A DNA stretch of 64,000 bases from Terriglobia bacterium. GTDB taxonomy: Bacteria; Acidobacteriota; Terriglobia; Bryobacterales; Bryobacteraceae. The notes under the pieces are model-generated. The model saw only the letters and a list, made by a program, of their open reading frames with translations, ran no database searches and had not been told where the DNA came from. The stretch lies in the NCBI GenBank assembly GCA_020073345.1, contig JAIQFI010000010.1, positions 62,001-126,000 on the forward strand. Reading direction: 5' to 3'. Made by a program: the position numbers and the translations under genes. This document shows, in pieces, positions 17,058 through 26,743 of the stretch; the first letter of the stretch is position 1; every line of letters starts with the position of its first letter.

Positions 17058-19171
17058 GCCTTGGTCTCATCCCAAGCGGCAAATGAGCTGCCGGCTTCGG
17101 CTAGCTTCTTAAGCAAAGGCGCGGGCTCCCAAAGATGACCGTAACGCGTGTGAAAATCGTGCACGCGCGCGTACACACTCTTCAGGCCCACCGTGTCGGC
17201 GTACCACATAGGACCCCCGCGATACCCGGGGAACCCGTAACCTGTGCAATAAATCACGTCGATATCGGCCGCGCGCTGCGCGTGTCCTTCTTCGAGAATC
17301 CGGGCGCCTTCGTTGATCATTATGTAGATCGAACGCTCGATGATCTCTTCGGGGGTGATGCCGCGCCGGGCAATGCCAGCCTCGCGCGCCGTTTTCTCAA
17401 TCAGTGCGTGGACTTCGGGATCCGGAATCGGCGCACGGGCTTCGTCGTAACGATACCAGCCCGCGCCGCGCTTCTGGCCCCAGCGGCCCATTTCGTAAAG
17501 TTTATCCAGCACCAGCGGCACACGCTCGCCGGGCTTACGCAGGTAGGCGTACTCCTGCTTCACACGATACGCCAGATCGATCCCGCCCATATCGTCGACG
17601 GCGAAGATGCCCATGGCCATGCCGAAATCGGTGAGCGCCTTGTCCACCTGTTCCGGAGTAGTGCCTTCTTCCGCGAGAAACTGCGCCTCGCGCATGTAGG
17701 GCAGCATCATGCGATTGCCGACGAAGCCGCGGCAGTTCCCCACCACCACGCCCACCTTGCCCAGCTTCTTGGCGATCGCCAGCGACGTCGCGACCACTTC
17801 GTTGCTCGGATGCTTCCCGCGCACGATTTCCACTAGGCGCATCACATGTGCCGGGCTGAAGAAGTGCAGGCCGATCACCATCCGCGGCCGCGAAGTCGCC
17901 GCAGCGATCTCGTCGATATCGAGCGTCGACGTGTTCGAGGCGAGCACGCAATCGGCTTTGGCGATCTTGTCGATCTCGCCGAAGATCTGCTTCTTGAGCG
18001 GCATACTCTCGAAGACGGCCTCGATGATGAGATCGACCTTATCGAATCCGTCGTAGGTGAGCTGAGGATGAATCAGAGCCATCCTCTGATCCATCACGGC
18101 CTGCGAAAAACGGCCTTTTTTGACCGAGCTTTCGTAGTTTTTGCGAATCGCCGCCAACCCGCGATCGAGCGCGGCCTGTTCGGTTTCCTTGAGCAGCACG
18201 GAAATTCCCGCGTTGGCGCAAGCCATCGCGATCCCGCCCCCCATGGTGCCCGCTCCGATGATGCCGACGTTCGCGATGGGATAGGTCGCGGTGTCCTTGG
18301 GGATCCCCGGAACGCGAGCCACGGCGCGTTCGGCGAAGAAGATGTGGATCATCGCCTTGGCCTGGTCGCCCGCCAGAATCCGGCGAACGATCTCGCGCTC
18401 CTTCTTGCAGCCCTCGTGGAACGGCAACGTCGTCGCGGCTTCGAGTGCTTCGAGCGCGGCCAGCGGAGCCGTCTGATTGCGCCGGATCTTCGCCGCCTGG
18501 GCTCGGCCCGCCACAAAGATTGCTGCGTTCTCGGAGGCCGACCCCAATCTATCGTCTTTCTCGCGTGTTTTACGAACCGGCTGGCCCGCGACTTCGCCCG
18601 CAAAGGCGACGGCGCCCGTTAGCAGATCACCTTCGATGACCCGATCGATCAAACCCATCTGCAATGCCTGCGGCGCCTTGATAGGTCTTCCCGAGACGCA
18701 CATCTCCACCGCCGCGGCCACGCCCACCAGACGCGGCAGTCGCTGCGTTCCTTCGGCCCCCGGAATGATGCCGAGGTTCACCTCGGGCGCGCCCAGCGAC
18801 GCGTCCGCAACGGCCACGCGATAGTGTCCCGCCATGGCGATCTCCAGGCCCCCGCCTAACGCCGTCCCATGAATCGCCATGACCACCGGTTTGGCGCAAT
18901 CCTCAATGCGCGTCAGAAGCGGATGCAGATCCGGACCACCTGACTCTGGATTGCGAGCAGCTGCTTCCAGCTCCTTGATATCGGCCCCGGCGATGAACGT
19001 CCGGCCGCCGCCAATCAGGACGATGCATCGAACGGAAGGATCTCGTTCGGCTGTCTCCAGAGCCGTCAGAATGCCTTCGGGAACACCCGGACTCAGGGCG
19101 TTCACGGGCGGATTGTCGATGGTGATCACGGCAACACCGTCGCGGGAGGAGAGGGTTACAGGCTGGGTCAT
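17054..19171 (-). CDS. Fused enoyl-CoA hydratase / 3-hydroxyacyl-CoA dehydrogenase
   Basis: The 705-residue protein is a natural fusion. Residues of about 1-190 are a crotonase domain with oxyanion loop IAGADIKEL and both catalytic Glu residues (GGGLE and [17 protein letters not shown]). From about residue 295 a Rossmann domain follows ([18 protein letters not shown]) with the dehydrogenase His in [17 protein letters not shown]. The C-terminus holds the helical dehydrogenase repeats ([22 protein letters not shown]). It is a FadB/FadJ-type or peroxisomal-type multifunctional enzyme. In this operon it would hydrate feruloyl- or coumaroyl-CoA and oxidise the beta-hydroxyl, doing in one chain what CouM and CouN do separately. 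General fatty-acid oxidation is the alternative. Confidence 0.92.
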
Positions 19172-19208
19172 CGTAAATCTGTTACGCTTTCATACGGCGC
19201 AATTTCTG

Positions 19209-20579
19209 ATGATACCCCGCACAGCGACCGAAGGGCACAAGAGCGATCCTCCCGCGAGCGAAGCCGCGGCCAGCCTCGGGTACGCCTGGTGGGCGGTGAT
19301 CGCGCTGACCGCGGTCTATACGCTTTCTTTTGTCGACCGGACCATCCTGAGCCTGCTGGTCCCCTCCATCAAGCGCGATCTGGGCGTGAGCGACACGCAG
19401 ATTGGCGTGCTGCAGGGCTTGGCGTTCTCGGTGTTTTACACGCTGATGGGTCTGCCGATCGGGCGCATCGCGGACCGCTGGAACCGGCGCAACCTGATCG
19501 TCGCCGGGATCCTGGTCTGGAGCCTGTTCACGACTCTGGGCAGCGTCGCTAAGAGTTACCTGCTGCTGTTTCTCACCCGCATCGGAGTGGGCGTGGGGGA
19601 AGCCAGCCTCTCGCCCGCCGGTTACTCGATGCTGTCGGACTACTTCCCCAAGCAGAAACTGGGGGCCGCCATCAGCGTGTTTTACATGGGCGTGTTTATC
19701 GGAACGTCCCTGGCTCAACTGGTGGGCGGAACCACGGTGGACATGCTGGCTCGCACGCCTAACATCGTCGTGCCCGTACTCGGCAGCATGGCGTCCTGGC
19801 GGCTGACGTTCGTGATCGTGGGCCTGCCGGGGGTTCTGTTCGCGCTGCTGGCCTGGACCATCCGCGAGCCGGTTCGCCGCAACCTGCTGGCCTCGGCCGA
19901 CGGGCGTCCCACGCAACTGAGCTTCGGCGACGCCCTGGCGCAGATCCGGATGCGATGGCAGTCGGTGGCCGGCATCTCGCTGGGTATGGTGTGCCAGGGG
20001 ATGATCACCTATGGGCTGATCGCCTGGATCCCCACGTTTTTCCAGCGCGTGCACCATTGGTCTCCCGGCCAGTCCGGGCGAGCCCTGGCCGGGATCCTGC
20101 TGACGTTCGGTTGCGCGGGAATGTACGTGGGCGGACGGTTGAGCGATCACTGGCAAAAGCGCGGAGTGGCCGAAGGACCACTCAAGGTCGCCGTCATCAG
20201 CGCCATTGGAACACTGCTGCTGATGCCCGTAGCGCTGATCATTTCGGATCCCTACTGGACGCTGGCGCTGCTCGCCCCGGCGCTGTTTTTCGATGCGCTG
20301 GCCATGGGGACCTCGGCCGCCGCGCTCCAGCACATCTTCCCGAATCAGGTGCGCGGGCAGGTATCGGCGCTATATCTGTTCGTTTTGAATCTCGGTGGCG
20401 GAAGCCTGGGTCCGCTGCTGCCGGGCGTATTCAACGACTATTTATTCCACGATCCCAACATGGTCGGGTATTCGGTCGCCATTACGGTGGCTGTTGGGGC
20501 CATCGGGATGCTGATTGCCTGCCGCTCCACGTATGGGGCATATCGAACCCACTACAACATGATGATGAAGGCTGCGTAA
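19209..20579 (+). CDS. MFS transporter (aromatic acid candidate)
   Basis: I used the ATG at 19209, giving 456 residues and 12 predicted membrane segments. The frame is open further upstream but that part overlaps the divergent gene. Segment 1 starts WWAVIALTAVYTLSFVDRTILSLLVPSIKRDLGV; the motif between helices 2 and 3 is GRIADRWNRRNLIV. This is the spinster-like/ACS-like branch seen with aromatic and organic acid uptake. It is divergent from the hydratase/dehydrogenase gene across only 37 bases. A role in hydroxycinnamate uptake is inferred from position. Confidence 0.85.
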   Translation: MIPRTATEGHKSDPPASEAAASLGYAWWAVIALTAVYTLSFVDRTILSLLVPSIKRDLGVSDTQIGVLQGLAFSVFYTLMGLPIGRIADRWNRRNLIVAGILVWSLFTTLGSVAKSYLLLFLTRIGVGVGEASLSPAGYSMLSDYFPKQKLGAAISVFYMGVFIGTSLAQLVGGTTVDMLARTPNIVVPVLGSMASWRLTFVIVGLPGVLFALLAWTIREPVRRNLLASADGRPTQLSFGDALAQIRMRWQSVAGISLGMVCQGMITYGLIAWIPTFFQRVHHWSPGQSGRALAGILLTFGCAGMYVGGRLSDHWQKRGVAEGPLKVAVISAIGTLLLMPVALIISDPYWTLALLAPALFFDALAMGTSAAALQHIFPNQVRGQVSALYLFVLNLGGGSLGPLLPGVFNDYLFHDPNMVGYSVAITVAVGAIGMLIACRSTYGAYRTHYNMMMKAA

Positions 20580-20621
20580 CTCGCCGGCCCGAGTCCCGCG
20601 ATACTATTGTTGTTAATTCCA

Positions 20622-22193
20622 ATGGTGGGACCGACTAGATGGCCGGGTCTGCTCTGCCTCGCCGCGACTGCCACTGCGGTCATCGCCCAGGAGACCAATG
20701 TTCTTCGCGTCAACACCCGCCTGGTAGAAGTGGACGTAGTGGTCCACAGCAAGGGCCAGGCCGTCTCGGATCTGAAACAAGACGATTTCACCGTTTTCGA
20801 TAACGGCAAGCCCCAAAAGATCGCGGCCTTCAATGTTGTCTCTTCCCGAACCGCTGCGGGTAAATCGATTCCGCTCCCGCCCGGCGCCGTGTCGAACCGC
20901 CTCACTGCGGAGGGCCAGGAACCGGCGGGAATAACGATCGTTTTGTACGATATGCTGAACACGGCCCTGGAGGACCAGTCCTGGGCGCGCCAGGCGCTAG
21001 TCCACTATGTGGACACACTCCAAAGCGGCGACCACTTCGCGCTGTATTCGCTTGGAAAGACCCTGAGCGTGATCCAGGATTTTACGGACGATCCGGAGCG
21101 CATCCGGCGGGCTGCACGCCGCGCCGCGCCAGGAGCGTCCACAGACCGGACCGCCGATGATTTGGCGGCGGATTTACTGGCGTCCGCCCCGGACTTGGGC
21201 GACGCCATTGCGAATGGGCTACAGCAAAACGCCATCATGAGCATGCAGGACATGGCGCAGATAAACCGCGCCGTGATTACCACGAAAGCCATGGAGCTCA
21301 TCGCCAACCATCTTCAGGGACTCCCCGGACGAAAGAAGCTGATCTGGATCTCGTCGAGCTTCGAGGCGCAAACCACCGACATTCGATCTCACAACGGCCA
21401 GCAAACCATCGAGCACAAGGAATTCGGCGACGAAATCAACCACGCCGTGCGCACGCTCAACGCCGCGAATGTGGCCGTTTATGCCATAGATCCTACGCCG
21501 CTCAAGCCGCCTCCCGACCTAGGCCTCTTGAGACCCGGTATCGCTGCGATGAACATATTCGCGGGCGGCACTGGCGGACGAGCCTTTTATGTGATCAACG
21601 ACGTTGCTGCGGCCATCAAGACGGCTGTAGAAGATTCCGAGGTGACCTACGCATTGGGATTCTATCCGGGCGACATCAAGCTCGACGGCAGCTATCACTC
21701 CCTTTCCGTCAAGGTCGCGCGTAAGGGCGTCGATCTTCGCCATCGCAAGGGTTACTACGCGACCGACCTGAAGCAGCCGACCGAGAAACAAAACCAGGAG
21801 TCGCTCCAGGACATTTTCGCCACGCCTCTGGAGGCCACCGGCATCGGAATGGCCGCGCGTCTGGATCCCTACCCGCGCCAGGCCGGCATATACCGGCTGA
21901 CCATGACCTTTAACCTCCAGGAATTGCATCTGGAACGCGAAAAAAACAACTGGGTCGCCCTGATCCGGCTCGCGACCTACTTCCCGTCCGCCGCCAAGCC
22001 CAATGGAACCGAGGAGTCGATTAAAATCACTCTCACCGAACAGCGTCTGCGCGAAACACTGGCCAACGGCTACTCCATGGAACGGCTGGTCATCGCGGGG
22101 ACCCGGACTGGGGATCTGCGTGTGGCGATTCAGGATCGTGTCACCGGGGCCGCAGGTTCGGTGAAGCTGCCGCTGGCCGCGGCTGGGCATTGA
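20622..22193 (+). CDS. VWFA-related exported protein (acidobacterial type), copy 1
   Basis: I chose the ATG at 20622 (MVGPTRWPGLLCLAATATAVIAQ, a signal peptide), giving 523 residues; an in-frame TTG at 20607 is less likely. The mature protein begins with VLRVNTRLVEVDVVV and DLKQDDFTVFDNGKPQKI, the N-terminal block of the acidobacterial VWFA-related family. The VWA-like core starts at GITIVLYDMLNT, where the metal site DxSxS of true VWA domains is replaced by DMLNT, so metal binding is doubtful. Later family landmarks are LPGRKKLIWISSSFE, NVAVYAIDPTPL and YALGFYPGDIKLDGSYHSLSVKV. Function is unknown; it is probably periplasmic or surface-associated. It precedes the orphan permease by 177 bases. 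Confidence 0.88.
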   Translation: MVGPTRWPGLLCLAATATAVIAQETNVLRVNTRLVEVDVVVHSKGQAVSDLKQDDFTVFDNGKPQKIAAFNVVSSRTAAGKSIPLPPGAVSNRLTAEGQEPAGITIVLYDMLNTALEDQSWARQALVHYVDTLQSGDHFALYSLGKTLSVIQDFTDDPERIRRAARRAAPGASTDRTADDLAADLLASAPDLGDAIANGLQQNAIMSMQDMAQINRAVITTKAMELIANHLQGLPGRKKLIWISSSFEAQTTDIRSHNGQQTIEHKEFGDEINHAVRTLNAANVAVYAIDPTPLKPPPDLGLLRPGIAAMNIFAGGTGGRAFYVINDVAAAIKTAVEDSEVTYALGFYPGDIKLDGSYHSLSVKVARKGVDLRHRKGYYATDLKQPTEKQNQESLQDIFATPLEATGIGMAARLDPYPRQAGIYRLTMTFNLQELHLEREKNNWVALIRLATYFPSAAKPNGTEESIKITLTEQRLRETLANGYSMERLVIAGTRTGDLRVAIQDRVTGAAGSVKLPLAAAGH

Positions 22194-22370
22194 ATCTGAA
22201 CAGCGCGAATCCCAATAACGGACAGTAACCGGCCCGTTTGTTTTCACAAGATAGTTATTGCAGAGGATCGTCGCGGCCATTTGCGTGCTAAAAATGGTCG
22301 CTGTTCGGAACTTTTCGGGCGGTTTGCCGTCTGTTTATCAACAAGAAGACGTGGCTGCAAAGGCTAAATT

Positions 22371-24872
22371 TTGACCACAGTGTGGCGGGATATCCTCTAC
22401 GGTTTCCGGATGCTGCTAAAGAAACCGGGATTTACGATCGTCGCGGCATTGTCGCTGGGCCTGGGAATCGGCGCCAACGCGACCATCTTCAGCATCATCA
22501 ATGCCACCCTGCTGAGCGATCTCCCTTATCCGGATGCGAATCGCTTGATGGTCCTGTGGACTGCGCCGCTGAACCGTCCGGGCATTCGCAACAACGTGAC
22601 GGCCCGGAACTATCTGGCTTGGAAGGACCGCAGTCAGTTGTTTCAGTCGATGGGCGGACTGTACGGCTTCCCCAGCAACCTGGGCGCGGAACGCGACGGT
22701 TCTCCTGCCGAACGGCTGGACGGCGAACATCTCAGCTACTCGATGTGGGACGTTCTGGGCGTGAAGCCTTGGAGGGGTCGCGTTTTCACCAAGGATGAAG
22801 ATCAGGACGGGAACCCCGCTCCGGTGATGGTGCTGAGTTACCCCTTCTGGCAGCGCCGGTTCGCCGCAGATCCCAATGTTCTCGGGCGGAAAGTGCTGCT
22901 CGACAACCTGGAAACCACCATCATCGGCGTGATGCCCAAGGGCTTCGACTATGCCAACTACACCACCGACTTCTGGGCGCCGCTCGGAATTACGCCGCAG
23001 CAAATGAGCAGCACGGCCAGCTTCCTTCTGATCGCGGGCCGGCTGAAACCCGGCGTTTCCATACAACAAGCCCAGGCCGAGATGGATTCGATCGCACAGG
23101 GGCTGGTCGGCGTGTTCCCGGGGAACACCAAGGACACCGGAGTTCGGGTGGAAGCCATGCAGGGGGCATTTTTTCAAGGACTGAAGCAACCGCTCACCGT
23201 TCTGCAAGGTGCAGTCGGGTTCGTGCTGCTGATCGCCTGCGCCAATGTGGCGGGATTACTGCTCGCGCGCGCGGCCTCACGGCGCACCGAAATGGCGGTG
23301 CGGTCTTCGCTGGGCGCCGGCCGCGGCCGGATCGTCCGCCAGCTCCTGACTGAAAGTGTTCTGCTGGCGATTTTCGGCGGCGTACTGGGCGGAATCTTCG
23401 CCTGGGTTGGCTTGAAGATGATCATCGCCAGCCTTCCGCTCGGCGCCTTGCCGGCCGATGTGTTCATCAGTGGGCGGGTCCTGGCATTCACGGCCTTGAT
23501 CTCGATCGCGACCGGGCTGTTCTTTGGCCTGGTTCCGGCGCTGCAAACCTCGAAAATCGATCTTTCAGCAGCCATCAAGGATTCGACGCGTGGCGGTTCC
23601 GAGGGCCTGACGAAGCAGCGGCTACGCGGCGCGCTGGTCACCGCGCAGATCGGCCTGGCACTGGTGCTGCTGATTGGCGCCGGGCTAATGATGAACAGCT
23701 TTCTGCGCATCGAGAGCAACGACCTGGGCGGCGATCCCAAGGGTCTGCTGACGTTCGATTTTCGCTTTCCTCAGAGCCAGTTGATGAAACCCGTGGGCCA
23801 GCAATATCGCGGCGTTGGGCTTTGGGACATCAGCCCCAACGTGGCGCTGACCTACGACCGTTTGTTCGAGCGGATGCGCGGGCTACCGGGGGTGATTTCC
23901 GCTGCCGGCGCCAGCCGTCCGCCGTTCGCCGGCGCGATGGGAATGCAGTTCAGGATCCTTGGACGGCCCGCCCCTGAACCCGGTCCCCAGGGCAGCGGAA
24001 CCAATGCCGCTTACATTCCCGTCACACCGAACTACTTTCCCACGCTGAGAATTCCCGTGCTGCAGGGCCGGGACTTCTCTGCGTCCGATACGGCATCCGC
24101 CCCGCTGGTGGTGATTATCAGCAAAGCCATGGCGCAGCGCTGGTGGGCTAACGAGAACCCGATCGGGCAGCGTATTGTCTTTGACTTCGTTCCGGACGAG
24201 CAACCTCGCGAGATCGTAGGCGTGGTCGGAGACGTCCGTCTAAGCCAGACGCAAACCCAGCCCGGCCCCATCGTGTATCTCCCGCACGAGCAGCAGTCGC
24301 AACGCTGGATTGGTCCTGCGTGGAACTATCGTTCGGCGATGTTCTATATCCTCCGGACCAGCGGCAATCCAACCAGCATTGCGTCCGCGGTTCGCAGCGC
24401 TGTGGCGGAAATAGACCCCAGCAAGCCCGTCGGAAACCTCCAAACGGTGGAGCAAAACTTGCGGGATCAGGTCAGCGGGCAGCGCGTCTACATGCTGCTG
24501 TTGACGGTGTTCGGGGCCATCGCCGCGGTCCTGGCGGCGGTGGGGATATACGGCGTGATGGCCTACGCCGTAACGCAGCGCACGCGTGAGATCGGCATCC
24601 GCATGGCTCTGGGCGCGACCTCCACCAGCATCATGACTCTGGTGGTCAAACAAGCCCTGATCCTGGTTTTTGTCGGCCTGATTCTGGGAGTGGGCGGCGC
24701 GTTTGGACTTACGCGTTTCATCGCTAATGAATTGTACGGAGTGAAACCCACGGACCCGACCACGTTCATCGCGGTTTCTATAGGACTCGTAGTAGTGGCC
24801 GTACTCGCCAGTCTGATTCCCACCCGCCGGGCGGTTTCGGTGGACCCAACCGTGGCCCTGCGGCACGAATAA
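22371..24872 (+). CDS. MacB-like ABC transporter permease (ADOP type)
   Basis: The 833-residue protein has two FtsX/MacB-type units. The first has TM1 near residue 20 (KKPGFTIVAALSLGLGIGANATIFSIINATLL), a long periplasmic MacB-PCD domain, and three TM helices with ETEMAVRSSLGAGRGRIVRQLLTES-like text. The second repeats this from about residue 420 and ends in RTREIGIRMALGATSTSIMTLVVKQ and SLIPTRRAVSVDPTVALRHE. No ATPase or membrane-fusion gene is adjacent, as for the duplicated orphan permeases common in Acidobacteria. The start is uncertain: TTG at 22371 or GTG at 22380 both precede WRDILYGFRML. Transported molecule unknown. Confidence 0.9.
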   Translation: MTTVWRDILYGFRMLLKKPGFTIVAALSLGLGIGANATIFSIINATLLSDLPYPDANRLMVLWTAPLNRPGIRNNVTARNYLAWKDRSQLFQSMGGLYGFPSNLGAERDGSPAERLDGEHLSYSMWDVLGVKPWRGRVFTKDEDQDGNPAPVMVLSYPFWQRRFAADPNVLGRKVLLDNLETTIIGVMPKGFDYANYTTDFWAPLGITPQQMSSTASFLLIAGRLKPGVSIQQAQAEMDSIAQGLVGVFPGNTKDTGVRVEAMQGAFFQGLKQPLTVLQGAVGFVLLIACANVAGLLLARAASRRTEMAVRSSLGAGRGRIVRQLLTESVLLAIFGGVLGGIFAWVGLKMIIASLPLGALPADVFISGRVLAFTALISIATGLFFGLVPALQTSKIDLSAAIKDSTRGGSEGLTKQRLRGALVTAQIGLALVLLIGAGLMMNSFLRIESNDLGGDPKGLLTFDFRFPQSQLMKPVGQQYRGVGLWDISPNVALTYDRLFERMRGLPGVISAAGASRPPFAGAMGMQFRILGRPAPEPGPQGSGTNAAYIPVTPNYFPTLRIPVLQGRDFSASDTASAPLVVIISKAMAQRWWANENPIGQRIVFDFVPDEQPREIVGVVGDVRLSQTQTQPGPIVYLPHEQQSQRWIGPAWNYRSAMFYILRTSGNPTSIASAVRSAVAEIDPSKPVGNLQTVEQNLRDQVSGQRVYMLLLTVFGAIAAVLAAVGIYGVMAYAVTQRTREIGIRMALGATSTSIMTLVVKQALILVFVGLILGVGGAFGLTRFIANELYGVKPTDPTTFIAVSIGLVVVAVLASLIPTRRAVSVDPTVALRHE

Positions 24873-24878
24873 TCCGGC

Positions 24879-25736
24879 CTACTGTTTTTGAAGGTGCGCG
24901 CGGTCCTTCTCGTTTTCGGCGCAAAAGCTCTCAAAAATATCAGAGTCTGGCAGCAGATCGTGGGGGACCTTGATCGTAAAAGGCTTTGTGTACATCTTGG
25001 GATCGTCGAAGGTCATTTCGTAATCCAAGTGACCGAAGTCGCGGCGGCGGTAGCGTTCCGTGACACGCAGTGCGTCGCTATGCGGATGGCCAAACCCATC
25101 GAGCGGGGTTTTATCGTTGAAGCCCGCGGTTTCCACTACAAAGACGTCGCCCTCCCAACGCCCAACCGAGTAGCCCAGGAAGGCCGGATAGTCGAATTCT
25201 TTTGGAAGTTGACGGCCGTCGGTGTAGATTTGGCGATGCAGGTTGTCGACTTCATAAAAGATCACGCTCATGCGCGGCGCCTGAAGGATCTTGATCGGTT
25301 CCGAGAGGAGATCGGCGAGAGGGAAGCCGGGGACGCCCGCGCAAACTTCCGCCGGATTGCTGTTAGCCGCACGCTGGGCCACTATTTTCGCGGTCTCGGG
25401 CCGCATCGGCGATTCTTCGGGCTTGAAGTCCAGGAGGATATTGAGAGCGTACTTGTGTTGGGTGCCGATCTCCATTCCCGGCACGTCTACCTTGACGGCG
25501 TCGTCGATGCGGCCGCCGTACAGGCGCCTCATTTCCGCGACGGAGGTGAGCTCGTGCATCCAGACACCGGAGAGGTCGGGCTTGCCGTCGGCGGCTCGCG
25601 GCGCGGGAGCGGCCAGGTTGGCTTTGCCGTCGCGCGTGCGAGGCGTTCCCGGCTCGCGATAGTTCAACCATTGCGCGTGCACCCCCGTCGAAAGGAGCGC
25701 GAACAGCACGAACAGCCGCTGATGTCGCATCTTCAA
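24879..25736 (-). CDS. Exported hypothetical protein, DGKPDLSGVW family, copy 1
   Basis: The 285-residue protein has a signal peptide (LFVLFALLSTGVHAQ) and then PRTRDGKANLAAPAPRAADGKPDLSGVW, the marker of this family. Shared blocks are MRRLYGGR, DFKPEESPMRP, FLGYSVGRWEGDVFVVETAGFNDKT, ERYRRRDFGHLDYEMTFDDPKMYTKPF and a late FCAEN. One Cys pair may form a disulfide. No catalytic motif is recognised. It is convergent with the permease (6-base gap) and divergent from a close paralog at 25831-26676; the third family member in the window is at 43921-44784. Confidence 0.8.
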   Translation of the reverse strand: MKMRHQRLFVLFALLSTGVHAQWLNYREPGTPRTRDGKANLAAPAPRAADGKPDLSGVWMHELTSVAEMRRLYGGRIDDAVKVDVPGMEIGTQHKYALNILLDFKPEESPMRPETAKIVAQRAANSNPAEVCAGVPGFPLADLLSEPIKILQAPRMSVIFYEVDNLHRQIYTDGRQLPKEFDYPAFLGYSVGRWEGDVFVVETAGFNDKTPLDGFGHPHSDALRVTERYRRRDFGHLDYEMTFDDPKMYTKPFTIKVPHDLLPDSDIFESFCAENEKDRAHLQKQ

Positions 25737-25830
25737 ATCTCCCGTCTTTTAGCTTCGAAACACTTGGACGGATGATAGCATTTGAGCGCAGAATCCCGCG
25801 CCACCAGTCGTGCTAGACTCCGATGCAAAT

Positions 25831-26676
25831 ATGCGAAAACCAATGTTGGCGGCTCTGTTCGTGATGCTCGGGACGGGGGCGTACGCGCAATGGACGAACT
25901 ATCCCGCGCCCGGCATCCCCCGGACGCGCGACGGCAAGCCGAATCTCGCGGCGAAGGCGCCCCGGGCCTACAACGGGAAGCCCGACCTGTCCGGCGTCTG
26001 GCACGTGCAGCCTACGTCCGTCGCCGAGATGAAACGCCTCTTTGGCGACGATGTGAACGCCGTCGAAGTGCCCGGCATGGAGATCGATACCATCTCCAAG
26101 TACGCCGTCAATATTCTCCAGGACTTCAAACCCGAAGACGTACCCATGCGACCCGAAGCCGCCGCCATTTTCGGCCGCCGCTTCCCCGCCGGCCCCGAAG
26201 TCCTGCCCTCCACTCATTGCCTGCCCCTGGGCGTTCCGCTCGTCACGATGCTGTCTGAGTTCAGTAAGATCGTCCAAACTCCGGGGCTGATTGTGATCAT
26301 GCTGGAGCTCGATAACGCGTATCGGCAGATCTATACGGATGGGCGCAAGCTTCCGGTGGATCCGTCTCCTTCCTGGCTCGGCTACTCGGTCGGCAGGTGG
26401 GAGGGCGACACCCTGGTGGTGGAAACCAACGGACTCAATAGTAAGGGTTGGCTCGACGTTCTGGGCCATCCGCAAAGCGAAGCTATGCATATCACCGAGC
26501 GCTACCGCCGCCGCGACTTCGGGCACCTCGACCTGGAAATCACGCTGGACGACCCCAAAATGTACACCAAACCGTTCACCGTTAAAGTGACGCACGTACT
26601 TCAGCCGGATTCGGACGCCTTGGAGTACGTCTGCGCCGAAAACGAGAACGACCGGGCCCACATGGGGCTGAAATAA
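25831..26676 (+). CDS. Exported hypothetical protein, DGKPDLSGVW family, copy 2
   Basis: Start at the ATG at 25831 gives a clean signal peptide (MRKPMLAALFVMLGTGAYAQ) and 281 residues; a GTG at 25810 would add seven unlikely residues. It matches copy 1 along its length: NYPAPGIPRTRDGKPNL, NGKPDLSGVW, SVAEMKRLFGDD, VPGMEIDT, LGYSVGRWEGDTLVVETNGLN and RRRDFGHLDLEITLDDPKMYTKPF. The pair arose by duplication and inversion. The function is unknown. The last codons and stop lie in a hairpin (26664-26685). Confidence 0.8.
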   Translation: MRKPMLAALFVMLGTGAYAQWTNYPAPGIPRTRDGKPNLAAKAPRAYNGKPDLSGVWHVQPTSVAEMKRLFGDDVNAVEVPGMEIDTISKYAVNILQDFKPEDVPMRPEAAAIFGRRFPAGPEVLPSTHCLPLGVPLVTMLSEFSKIVQTPGLIVIMLELDNAYRQIYTDGRKLPVDPSPSWLGYSVGRWEGDTLVVETNGLNSKGWLDVLGHPQSEAMHITERYRRRDFGHLDLEITLDDPKMYTKPFTVKVTHVLQPDSDALEYVCAENENDRAHMGLK

Positions 26677-26685
26677 ACCAGCCCC
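26664..26685 (+). terminator. GC-rich hairpin enclosing the stop codon of the copy 2 gene
   Basis: GGGGCTG (26664-26670) and CAGCCCC (26679-26685) form a perfect 7-bp stem around an 8-base loop that contains the TAA stop. No T-run follows, so intrinsic termination is doubtful. A short direct repeat, GGATCTGTA, lies just after it at 26687-26695 and 26698-26706. Confidence 0.45.
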
Positions 26686-26743
26686 AGGATCTGTAGAGGA
26701 TCTGTAATAGAATCAGTTGGAGCAGAGAACGGAGGTTTCCCTC

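Noticed and set aside
19182-20333. 383-codon minus-strand frame rich in Gln, Arg and His
   Set aside because: Composition is typical of the reverse complement of a membrane-protein gene; it is antisense to the MFS carrier.
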